Below are positions 56,734-64,000 of a DNA stretch of 64,000 bases, one piece after another. Source of the DNA: Aporhodopirellula rubra (GTDB lineage: Bacteria > Planctomycetota > Planctomycetia > Pirellulales > Pirellulaceae); NCBI RefSeq assembly GCF_014192335.1, contig NZ_JACHXU010000012.1, forward strand, positions 78,656 to 142,655, written 5' to 3'. Positions within the stretch are counted from its first letter, which is position 1; each line of letters begins with the position of its first letter. The notes beneath the pieces are model-generated. The model saw nothing but the letters and a program-made list of their open reading frames with translations, was not told the origin of the DNA and searched no databases. Both the position numbers and the translations under genes were made by a program.

Positions 56734-58185
56734 CTAAGCAGCCTTCGATTTCTTCGTCGATTGATTGGCCTTCACCGCTCGTTTTGCCCAGGCTTTGATG
56801 ACGTTGCAGAGGATGTCGTCGGACGATCGGGCGAGCTGGCCGAGCCAGGGGTGTCGTACGCGGAACCCGATCGGTTCCAGCCGTTTTCCGGTTTTGACGT
56901 ATCGCAGTGGGTTTTGGTCGAAGCACTGATAGTACGCGAAACGGGCAGCGTTTTGACGATCTTTGGCTGGCAGATTTTGTGCGAGTAACTCAACAAATTC
57001 CTCACACGTTTCGGGATTATGCGACACGTCGAGTTCGTCAAAATACGAAGGACCTAACATGATCACGGACTTGCCCGCCCAACAGGCTTCCACCGTCATC
57101 GTCGATCCGAACGTGACCACGACGTCACTCCAATCCATCAAACTATACGAGTTCACCTGATCGGTCGGGTAATAAATCTTCACATTTGGCAACGCTGCGG
57201 TGGCTTCGAACGGCGACAGGATATCACTGGCCACGTCGGCTTGGTTGGGGTGGAACCGAACGCAAAACTGATAGTCGGGATAGGCAACACATGCCGCGTG
57301 AACGACGGGTGCGTAGTCACTGAACGGTGACTCCCACTCTTTACCGAGCGACGCGAATTCGTCCTGACTGCTCAGGAAAATGCTAACGGTTCGACGATAC
57401 CCATCGACTTTCGGCGCAACAAATTCTTCCTTGTGCTTCTTTGCGAACTTGTTGCCCGAAGGACGACGGCGGTTTGAATAATACGTCTCGGCAACGTCCA
57501 TGTCGGCAGGCTGCGACATCACGCGGCGTTGAATTCCTTTTCGGTCATGGACTAAATGGCCCAGGTGCACGATCGGCTGCTGGCGTGCGGTCACCTCTAA
57601 CGTATTGAACGTTCGCCCAAACGATTTCGCAGCAATGATCGCTGTTTTCGAGCACGCGTGACGCCCATTGAAAACCTCGATCGTGTCAGGCTGGATCGCA
57701 CCCACCAAGTTTTTCATCGACTTCAAAAGCCGAGACGCGGTCGCGAAGTATTTCCGACGGATCCGATCGATCACCGGGATATCGTCGTATTCATCTGGCA
57801 TCGTTCGAAACGTCGAAATCACACCGCTGTTGACTCCTTCGACGACCTCACGTGCTTCCGAATAGGTTAACACGGGCAGTTCGCTCGTCTTCGCTTCGCT
57901 CGTTTCCAGCGGAACGGTCTTGAGCCCGGCGGCCTCCGCGGTCCGGCGAACCCGGGCCTGACAGATGGTGCAGGCGACTGGATTTCCGTTGAAATTGACT
58001 GCACACGTGCCGGCGGATGCGTTGCAGTAACTGACCGTTACCTCATTGCCGCCATCCTGGAGTTCTTTGGCCCGGGCCAGCGTCACGACAAGGTGTTTCC
58101 GCCACAGCGGGTACGCCGCGTGTACCAGGATTTTCTGCCCATCTGACGATGGAGCATCTTTGTCGCCGATTGGGATAACGTCCAT
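56734..58185 (-). CDS. Capsule-type GT-B glycosyltransferase-like protein
   Basis: A 483-residue soluble protein. The C-terminal domain resembles capsular polysaccharide synthesis enzymes of the KpsS/KpsC or CDP-glycerol-transferase-like GT-B class: YQFCVRFHPNQ, VKIYYPTDQVNSYSLMDWSD and DVVVTFGSTMTVEACWAGKS with a later IMLGPSYFDEL. The N-terminal domain begins like a GT-B fold (ILVHAAYPLWRKHLVVTLAR). It has a cysteine set, Cys54, Cys61, Cys72 and Cys75 (ending CTIC), that could bind metal or form disulfides. Donor and acceptor are unknown. It is divergent from the legionaminate-type operon, with a 239-bp shared upstream region. Confidence 0.75.
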   Translation of the reverse strand: MDVIPIGDKDAPSSDGQKILVHAAYPLWRKHLVVTLARAKELQDGGNEVTVSYCNASAGTCAVNFNGNPVACTICQARVRRTAEAAGLKTVPLETSEAKTSELPVLTYSEAREVVEGVNSGVISTFRTMPDEYDDIPVIDRIRRKYFATASRLLKSMKNLVGAIQPDTIEVFNGRHACSKTAIIAAKSFGRTFNTLEVTARQQPIVHLGHLVHDRKGIQRRVMSQPADMDVAETYYSNRRRPSGNKFAKKHKEEFVAPKVDGYRRTVSIFLSSQDEFASLGKEWESPFSDYAPVVHAACVAYPDYQFCVRFHPNQADVASDILSPFEATAALPNVKIYYPTDQVNSYSLMDWSDVVVTFGSTMTVEACWAGKSVIMLGPSYFDELDVSHNPETCEEFVELLAQNLPAKDRQNAARFAYYQCFDQNPLRYVKTGKRLEPIGFRVRHPWLGQLARSSDDILCNVIKAWAKRAVKANQSTKKSKAA

Positions 58186-58424
58186 GTAATCTGATCCTGA
58201 TTGCGAGAGCGTACCGCATTCCCATGGAATCTCGAGACGACTCTCTACCGGTGAACTCCTTTCACCAACCTCATGTATTCGCGGAGATTATCGCAACGCG
58301 TCATCTGTCGCAATACCGTCCACGCCCCCCCAGAAGCAGGGACTTTCGATCTTGCTGTGAAACAGGGACGTCTCTAAAGTTGCCAATCTCAACAAACCGG
58401 GCCATTCCCCCCAAACAAACCAAC

Positions 58425-59147
58425 ATGCTCCACACTCTCGGATTTGTGTTCGCACGTGGCGGATCGAAAGGCGTTCCCAATAAGAACCTTCGGTTGCTCG
58501 ATGGCAAACCGCTGATCGCCCATGCAATTGAGACGGCCCTGCAGAGTCGTTCGATTGATCGCGTGATCGTCTCGACCGACAGTCTGGAAATTGCCCACGA
58601 AGCCCGAAAACATGGCGCTGAAGTCCCCTTCATGCGACCGCTCGAATTGGCCACCGACACCGCTCCCGAGAGGCTCGCGTGGCGGCACGCGATTGAGCAG
58701 ATGGAAAGGATCGATGGCAAACGGTTGGACGTCTTCGTCAGCATCCCACCGACCTGCCCGCTGCGAATTCCATCAGACATCGACCGCGCCGTCGACGCGT
58801 TGGTTGCCGGCGATGGCGACATCGTCCTCTCAGCGACCGATGCTTCGTGCAATCCGTACTTCAACATGATCACGATCGCGGAGAACGGTGCCGCCGAACT
58901 CGCCGCGAAACCCAACGGCAACGTCGCACGCCGCCAAGACGCACCGAAGGTCTATGAACTGACGGCGGTCGCTTATGCGGCCCGGCGTGATCCGATTTTT
59001 CAGTTCGATTCCATCTTCGACTGCGATGCCCGGGCGATCGAAATTCCCGCCGAGCGAGCCGTTGATATCGACACCGAGTTTGATCTGAAGCTGGCTGAGT
59101 TTCTGTACTCTCAAAACCAACAGCCACCAATCAGGAAGGCTGCCTAA
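58425..59147 (+). CDS. legF: CMP-nonulosonate (sialic/legionaminic acid) synthetase
   Basis: A 240-residue cytidylyltransferase of the NeuA/LegF family. It has GFVFARGGSKGVPNKNLRLL at the N-terminus (CTP loop), VIVSTDSLEIAHEA, SIPPTCPLRIPSDIDRAVDA and VDIDTEFDLKLAEF with its terminal Asp pair. It activates a nonulosonic acid as its CMP-sugar. The name legF rests on the operon content (PtmE-like and LegB-like genes), not on this sequence. I chose the ATG at 58425 (MLHTLGFVFARGG); upstream frame is promoter DNA. It is first in the operon and 24 bp before the synthase gene. Confidence 0.87.
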   Translation: MLHTLGFVFARGGSKGVPNKNLRLLDGKPLIAHAIETALQSRSIDRVIVSTDSLEIAHEARKHGAEVPFMRPLELATDTAPERLAWRHAIEQMERIDGKRLDVFVSIPPTCPLRIPSDIDRAVDALVAGDGDIVLSATDASCNPYFNMITIAENGAAELAAKPNGNVARRQDAPKVYELTAVAYAARRDPIFQFDSIFDCDARAIEIPAERAVDIDTEFDLKLAEFLYSQNQQPPIRKAA

Positions 59148-59171
59148 GTTCGGCGGTCGCAATTTTCAAGG

Positions 59172-60242
59172 ATGATCCCCATGCTCTCGACTTCCACCGC
59201 TATTCGCGTCGGCGATCGTTTTGTAGGCGAAGGTCACGGATGTTTCGTCATTGCCGAAGCCGGCGTGAATCATAACGGTTCAATCGAACGGGCATTCGAG
59301 CTGATTGACTGTGCGGCGGATGCCGGCGCGGACGCGGTGAAGTTCCAAACCTTCGAGTCCACTCAGCTCGTCACCAAGGACGCCCCGCAAGCCGCCTACC
59401 AACAGAAGAATCTCGGCATCAAACAATCTCAACTCGAGATGCTCAGACAACTCGAACTCTCCCGCGACGATCACGAAAGATTAATCGGTCACTGCCAATC
59501 ACGCGGCATTCACTTCATGTCGACACCATTTGACGAACCCAGCGTCGATCTGCTGGTCGAACTCGGCGTCGACGTCTTCAAAATCCCATCGGGCGAGATG
59601 ACCAACACGCCGTTCCTCGCCCATGTCGCGTCCAAGGGATTGCCTCTGATCGTTTCGACGGGAATGTGCAGCCTCGGTGATGTCGAAGTCGCCGTCGATA
59701 CGATTGAATCCGCAGGCAATCAAGACTTTGTCCTGCTGCACTGCGTCAGCAATTACCCGGCGGATCCGGCGACCGTGAACCTGCGAGCGATGGCGACCAT
59801 GCGATCGGCATTCGGACACCCGGTTGGATATTCCGACCACACGATGGGAATCGATATCAGCGTTGCGGCAGCGGCCCTCGGCGCCTGCGTGCTCGAAAAG
59901 CACTTTACGCTCGATCGCACGCTCCCCGGCCCTGATCACAAAGCATCACTGGAACCGTCCGAACTCGTTCAACTGATCAAGAGCATTCGCACTGTCGAAT
60001 CCGCCTTGGGCACGGGAGTCAAGCAAGCGACCAGCGCAGAAAAGGAAACCGCTCGAGCGGCCCGCAAGAGCCTCGTCGCCGCAACGCACATCCCCGCCGG
60101 TGCCGAACTGACCGAATCGTTGCTCGCGATCAAACGCCCCGGCACCGGTTTGCCACCGAGCATGAAGCCATTCCTGCTGTCGCGACGCACCAAGATCGAC
60201 ATCGCCGAAGGTGAACTGCTTCGCCTGGAGGACGTGGCATGA
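59172..60242 (+). CDS. legI: NeuB-family nonulosonate synthase
   Basis: A 356-residue enzyme condensing a 6-carbon amino sugar with phosphoenolpyruvate. The NeuB barrel is clear: FVIAEAGVNHNGSIERAFEL, GADAVKFQTFESTQ, KIPSGEMTNTPFL, LIVSTGMCSLGDVEVA, LLHCVSNYPADPATVNL, VGYSDHTMGIDISVAAAALG and EKHFTLDRTLPGPDHKASLE. A C-terminal SAF (antifreeze-like) domain begins near ARKSLVAATHIPAGAELTES. Either N-acetylneuraminate or legionaminate could be made; the neighbours favour legionaminate. The stop overlaps the next gene by ATGA. Confidence 0.93.
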   Translation: MIPMLSTSTAIRVGDRFVGEGHGCFVIAEAGVNHNGSIERAFELIDCAADAGADAVKFQTFESTQLVTKDAPQAAYQQKNLGIKQSQLEMLRQLELSRDDHERLIGHCQSRGIHFMSTPFDEPSVDLLVELGVDVFKIPSGEMTNTPFLAHVASKGLPLIVSTGMCSLGDVEVAVDTIESAGNQDFVLLHCVSNYPADPATVNLRAMATMRSAFGHPVGYSDHTMGIDISVAAAALGACVLEKHFTLDRTLPGPDHKASLEPSELVQLIKSIRTVESALGTGVKQATSAEKETARAARKSLVAATHIPAGAELTESLLAIKRPGTGLPPSMKPFLLSRRTKIDIAEGELLRLEDVA

Positions 60243-61465
60243 CCGATCACGCTTCGCCTCATCCCGTTCGGATTGCCACGGTTACCGTTGCCCGCAGCGA
60301 CTTTGGAATTTACCTCCCCGTCTTGAGAAAGATCGCCGCCAGCGATTGGGCACAACCGCTCGTCGTCGCCGGCGCCGCTCACCTGAGCAACCGACACGGA
60401 CACACGGCCGATTGGATCGTGAGTGAAGGATTCTCAATCGATGCCGAGGTTCCCATCACCGATCAAACGGACAATGCGGTTGGCGTTGCCATCGGATGCG
60501 CCGAAGCAATCCAAGGATTCGCCAAAGCGTTCGACCAACTCAAACCCGATGCGATCATGCTGCTCGGAGATCGTTTCGAAATGCACGCCGCCGCCGTCGC
60601 CGCGGTGCCATTCGGCATTCCGATCATCCATCTGCATGGCGGCGAAATCACACAAGGTGCCATCGACGAAAGTTATCGGCACAGCATCACCAAACTCAGC
60701 CACGTGCACTTCGCCTCGACACGAGCCTACGCGGATCGAATCATCCAAATGGGCGAAGATCCTCGCCGCGTTTTCGTCAGTGGAGCACCGGGTCTCGATC
60801 ATCTCGCGGACTTCGCCCCCTGGTCGATCGATCAACTTGCAACCAAACTCGACCTATCGCTCGACCAACGTCCTCTGTCGATCACTTTTCACCCCGAAAC
60901 TCTCTGCGATCGAGATTCACTGACACAGGTCCGATACCTGATCGATGCGATCAGCGATCTCGACGTACCGATGGTGATCTCACAACCGAATGCAGATCCA
61001 GGCAATCAAGCAATCCTCGAACAGTGGACGGAATTTACAAACGCCCGTCCGAACCGGGTTCGCCTCGTCGCGAACCTCGGAACACAAGGATACTTCAGCC
61101 TGCTTCATCACGCCGCCTCCATGGTCGGCAATTCGTCCAGTGGGATCATCGAAGCGGCTTCGTTCAGTCTTCCGGTTGTTAACATCGGCGAACGTCAACA
61201 GGGACGCATCCACGCGGAAAACGTAGTGGACGTGGGATTCGATTCCGAAGCTATCAAAGCCGCCATCACCAAAGTCAGCTCGCCTCAATTTCGCTCGGGC
61301 CTTCAAACCTTGCAAAATCCCTACGGGGACGGGACCGCCAGTGACCACATTGTCGGAACGCTGCGAAAACTGATGCAGCGTCCCTTGTCGGTGCGGAAAC
61401 CGTTCTTCGATCTCCCGGCAACACCGCATCGCCCGTCATCACACCCGATTACGAAGGTCGCATGA
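60239..61465 (+). CDS. legG: Hydrolysing UDP-GlcNAc-type 2-epimerase (NeuC/LegG)
   Basis: A 408-residue GT-B-fold epimerase. Visible landmarks are RIATVTVARSDFGIYLPVLR, IMLLGDRFEMHAAAVAAVPF, IIHLHGGEITQGAIDESYRH, ITFHPETL and GNSSSGIIEAASFSLPVVNI with GERQQGRIHAEN. In sialic acid synthesis NeuC releases ManNAc from UDP-GlcNAc; LegG does the same on the 2,4-diacetamido-trideoxy sugar. It is coupled by 4-bp overlaps to both neighbours. Confidence 0.92.
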   Translation: MTDHASPHPVRIATVTVARSDFGIYLPVLRKIAASDWAQPLVVAGAAHLSNRHGHTADWIVSEGFSIDAEVPITDQTDNAVGVAIGCAEAIQGFAKAFDQLKPDAIMLLGDRFEMHAAAVAAVPFGIPIIHLHGGEITQGAIDESYRHSITKLSHVHFASTRAYADRIIQMGEDPRRVFVSGAPGLDHLADFAPWSIDQLATKLDLSLDQRPLSITFHPETLCDRDSLTQVRYLIDAISDLDVPMVISQPNADPGNQAILEQWTEFTNARPNRVRLVANLGTQGYFSLLHHAASMVGNSSSGIIEAASFSLPVVNIGERQQGRIHAENVVDVGFDSEAIKAAITKVSSPQFRSGLQTLQNPYGDGTASDHIVGTLRKLMQRPLSVRKPFFDLPATPHRPSSHPITKVA

Positions 61466-62202
61466 TGTACCAATCATCTCCACAACCACAGCATGCCGAG
61501 ACTGCTCGCGGATCGTTAACCGGATTCGGCGCCGGCGGACACGCTCGAGTCGTCATCGCTTTGGCAAACCGGTGTGGTTTCCAAATGCGATGTTTGCTCG
61601 ATCGACAAACCGCTCCTCAGACGCAATCGACACTCGACGGCGTTCCTATCGTGTACGAAGACGAGACGTCGTACTACGCGAACCTCGAACGCGAACTCCA
61701 CCACGATCACCACGGCGCGACACTGACACATCGACAACCGGAGGCGGCGATTTGCGTCGGCACGGCGAACTCCACGGCTGTCCGCACTTCGCTCTACAAG
61801 CGTCTCTCCATGTTGGGATTCGTTTTCCCGACATTGATCGACCCGACAACAATCCGTGAACACGCCGTCACGATCGGGAATGGCGTTCACGTTTTAGGCG
61901 GCAGCATCCTCGCCGCGGGTGCTGCACTCGGTGACAACGTTTTGATCAACCACCGAGTGACTGTCGAACACGACTGCATCATCGGCGATCACGTTCATCT
62001 CGCGAGCGGCTGCGTGTTATGCGGCGGCGTACAGGTGGGTTCCGGTTCGCTCATTGGCGCGGGCAGTGTGATCCTTCCTGGGATTCGAATCGGCAAGGAC
62101 TGCGTCGTCGGCGCTGGCAGCACCGTCACTCGCGATATCGCCGATGGCCGGACAGTCGTTGGCAATCCGGCTCGACAACTTTTGCATTCACAAGCGGCTT
62201 AA
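61462..62202 (+). CDS. NeuD/PglD-like sugar acetyltransferase
   Basis: A 246-residue protein. The N-terminal part is a PglD-type sugar-binding Rossmann segment (GFGAGGHARVVIALANRCGF). The C-terminal half is a left-handed beta-helix of hexapeptide repeats (NGVHVLGGSILAAGAALGDN, VLINHRVTVEHDCIIGDHVH, GAGSTVTRDIADGRTVVG). It includes the catalytic-type His in INHRVTVEHDC. It would use acetyl-CoA to N- or O-acetylate the nonulosonate or its precursor. In a legionaminate pathway it fits the 4-N-acetyltransferase (LegH/PglD role). Overlaps the epimerase gene by ATGA. Confidence 0.87.
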   Translation: MMYQSSPQPQHAETARGSLTGFGAGGHARVVIALANRCGFQMRCLLDRQTAPQTQSTLDGVPIVYEDETSYYANLERELHHDHHGATLTHRQPEAAICVGTANSTAVRTSLYKRLSMLGFVFPTLIDPTTIREHAVTIGNGVHVLGGSILAAGAALGDNVLINHRVTVEHDCIIGDHVHLASGCVLCGGVQVGSGSLIGAGSVILPGIRIGKDCVVGAGSTVTRDIADGRTVVGNPARQLLHSQAA

Positions 62203-62231
62203 CGTCTCGTACAAATTGACGATCCCCCAAA

Positions 62232-63320
62232 ATGACAATTCAACGAATCAACGATTGTGAACCGATCAAAGCTCACGCGGGCGATTGCCTCCGTGACGCG
62301 ATGCGACGGCTTGATCAGACCGCGATGGGTATCGTGCTGCTCTGTGAAAGTGACGGACGGCTACTCGACACGATCACCGACGGCGACGTCCGCCGGGCAA
62401 TCTTGGACAACGTCGACCTCGACGCGCCGCTGTGGCAGTTATACGGACGAAAAGTCCGCTCGGGACAGCAACCCGTCACCGCCAACGCCACCTCAACGCT
62501 GGTGGAAATCGAAGCTCAAATGATTCTCGCGCAAGTCAAACACTTGCCATTGGTGGACGAAAACCAATGCGTTGTCGGACTGGCACGCGACACACTGGCA
62601 CGCTCCGAACGAAATCAACCGAGCGTTCAAGCGGTCGTGATGGCCGGTGGCTTCGGCACACGTTTGCGTCCTCTCACCGACAACACTCCCAAACCGATGC
62701 TGCCCGTCGGCGGCAAACCGCTGCTCGAACGAACCGTCGCCCGTCTCCGTGATTGCGGCATTCGCGACGTGCACTTCACCACTCATTATCTGCCCGAGCA
62801 AATCCAACAACACTTTGGCAACGGCAGCGACTTCGGTGTCGACATCCGTTACGTCGCCGAAGAACAGCCCCTCGGCACCGCGGGCAGTTTGAACCTCGTT
62901 CGCGATGACGACAATCCGTTGATCGTGATCAATGGTGACATCCTGACGGCAGTCGACTTTTCAGCCTTGATCGACTTCCATAACGAACACGACGCCGATA
63001 TGACCGTAGGCGTTCGCCAGTACGAATTCAAAGTGCCCTACGGCGTGATCGAGTCCGAAGGCGGGCAAGTAAGACGGCTCAAAGAGAAACCCAAAATGGA
63101 ATTCCTAGTTAACGCCGGAATCTATTTGGTCGGTGTTGAAGCAAAGAAACTGATACCGGCGGACCAGCGTTTTGACATGACCGATCTGATCGAACAACTC
63201 ATTGCCGACGGCAAGAAAGTTGTTAGTTTCCCCGTTATCGAATACTGGCTGGACATCGGCCAACACGAAGACTTCGAACAAGCACAATTAGACATCCAGG
63301 CCAAAAGGTGGGCAGCATGA
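62232..63320 (+). CDS. ptmE: CBS-domain nucleotidyltransferase (PtmE-like)
   Basis: A 362-residue protein. Residues about 1-125 form a pair of CBS domains (GIVLLCESDGRLLDTITDGD, then QVKHLPLVDENQCVVGLARD). Residues about 133-360 are an RmlA/GlmU-type nucleotidyltransferase with VVMAGGFGTRLRPLTDNTP and PKPMLPVGGKPLLERTV. In Campylobacter, PtmE has this CBS-plus-nucleotidyltransferase build and makes GDP-glucosamine for the GDP-linked legionaminate route. That parallel is the reason for the name. It overlaps the next gene by ATGA. Confidence 0.85.
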   Translation: MTIQRINDCEPIKAHAGDCLRDAMRRLDQTAMGIVLLCESDGRLLDTITDGDVRRAILDNVDLDAPLWQLYGRKVRSGQQPVTANATSTLVEIEAQMILAQVKHLPLVDENQCVVGLARDTLARSERNQPSVQAVVMAGGFGTRLRPLTDNTPKPMLPVGGKPLLERTVARLRDCGIRDVHFTTHYLPEQIQQHFGNGSDFGVDIRYVAEEQPLGTAGSLNLVRDDDNPLIVINGDILTAVDFSALIDFHNEHDADMTVGVRQYEFKVPYGVIESEGGQVRRLKEKPKMEFLVNAGIYLVGVEAKKLIPADQRFDMTDLIEQLIADGKKVVSFPVIEYWLDIGQHEDFEQAQLDIQAKRWAA

Positions 63321-64000
63321 GTTGGGAAAACAAACAAGTTCTGGTCACCGGAGCCGGTGGATTTATCGGTAGCCACCTCGCCGAAGAGTTGGTTCGCCGA
63401 GGCGCCAACGTCCGAGCGATGGTTCGCTACGGTTCGAGCAATCACCACGGATGGTTGCAGGATTCACCGCTGGCCACTGACATGGAAATTTTCGCGGGCG
63501 ATATTCGCGACAGTGGAAACGTCCGACGGGCGATGGAAGGTTGCGATACCGTGCTACATCTCGCTGCACTGATTGCGATTCCGTACTCCTACGTCGCGCC
63601 CGATTCTTATGTCCGAACCAATATCGACGGCACGCTGAACGTCCTCGAAGCCGCTCGGATGCTCGAAACGCCACGAATCGTGCACACGTCCACCAGCGAA
63701 GTGTACGGCACGGCATTGCGAGTTCCGATCGACGAAGAACACCCGTTGCAGGGACAGTCGCCATATTCAGCGACCAAAATCGCAGCCGACAAATTGGCCG
63801 AATCCTACTACCGATCATTCGATATCCCGGTCGTCACGATCCGGCCCTTTAACACGTTCGGCCCGCGACAGTCCACGCGAGCGGTCTTGCCGACAATCAT
63901 CACCCAAGCCCTGACCAGCAATACGATCAAACTCGGGGCGACGACTCCGACGCGAGATCTAACGTACGTGTCCGACACCGTGAACGGGTTCCTTTGCGGC
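63317..64000 (+). CDS. legB: LegB-like NAD-dependent 4,6-dehydratase (truncated by window end)
   Basis: The first 228 codons of a short-chain dehydrogenase-family sugar enzyme. It has the Rossmann GAGGFIGSHLAEELVRRG, HLAALIAIPYSYVAPDSY, HTSTSEVYGTALRVPIDEEH with catalytic Ser/Thr and the Tyr of QGQSPYSATKIAADKLA (YxxxK), and FNTFGPRQSTRAVLPTIITQ. This matches LegB/PglF-type 4,6-dehydratases acting on a nucleotide-linked GlcNAc. It is the first committed step of legionaminate synthesis. The reading frame is open at 64000, so the C-terminus lies outside. Confidence 0.9.
   Translation, partial: MSWENKQVLVTGAGGFIGSHLAEELVRRGANVRAMVRYGSSNHHGWLQDSPLATDMEIFAGDIRDSGNVRRAMEGCDTVLHLAALIAIPYSYVAPDSYVRTNIDGTLNVLEAARMLETPRIVHTSTSEVYGTALRVPIDEEHPLQGQSPYSATKIAADKLAESYYRSFDIPVVTIRPFNTFGPRQSTRAVLPTIITQALTSNTIKLGATTPTRDLTYVSDTVNGFLCG

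Overview
The window reads as a stretch of chromosome from a planctomycete, most likely a Pirellulaceae member close to Rhodopirellula. That is an inference from protein style: a membrane-anchored Ser/Thr kinase with Thr/Pro-rich linker, large acidic low-complexity extensions on housekeeping proteins, many weak or absent Shine-Dalgarno sites with TTG/GTG starts, moderately high GC, and short REP-like palindromes between genes. No rRNA, tRNA, CRISPR array, prophage or intact insertion sequence was recognised.

Layout. 1-665: intergenic DNA with a 106-bp direct repeat and four near-palindromes. 666-7439: HlyD-type adaptor, RND efflux pump, then a maltoporin-like (LamB) outer membrane protein. 7591-11447: Ser/Thr kinase with two EF-hands, an unrecognised protein, and a DUF1294 membrane protein. 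11481-16563: SF1 helicase, a BRCT-MerR-TPR protein, a CBS-pair protein with a clear terminator, and a small conserved protein. 16720-22703: flagellar rod/ring operon flgF-flgG-flgA-flgH-flgI-flgJ(N-terminal type)-flgN-like. 22955-26819: DNA polymerase I with a gamma-glutamylcyclotransferase-like gene behind it. 27322-33192: lipoprotein, uronate-isomerase-like enzyme with a 480-residue acidic tail, and a PanE-like reductase. 33271-36655: imuA-imuB translesion mutagenesis pair. 36791-45650: LapA-like protein, three unknowns, rimO, a YpfJ-type zinc peptidase, proB and a VanZ-like protein. 45902-48857: flagellar hook genes flgD-flgE, with an enlarged hook protein.

49166-64000 is dominated by cell-surface chemistry. 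It carries a methyltransferase, an LTA-synthase-like phosphoglycerol transferase paired with a GDPD-like phosphodiesterase, and an AT-richer island of LicD-type transferase, methyltransferase and HxGH cytidylyltransferase. A capsule-type glycosyltransferase follows on the minus strand. Divergent from it is an operon whose content (CMP-sugar synthetase, NeuB-type synthase, hydrolysing 2-epimerase, NeuD-type acetyltransferase, CBS-nucleotidyltransferase like PtmE, LegB-like 4,6-dehydratase cut by the window end) matches the GDP-linked legionaminic acid route better than the plain sialic acid route. Together these suggest a nonulosonic-acid and phospho-substituted surface glycan; flagellar glycosylation is another possible use.

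The most distinctive observations are the legionaminate-type operon beside LtaS/GDPD/LicD-type phospho-decoration genes, the tandem duplication inside the hook protein, the BRCT-MerR-TPR fusion, the kinase with extracytoplasmic EF-hands, the long N-terminal extension of Pol I, and the 119-bp imuA/imuB overlap with a degenerate P-loop in ImuA.
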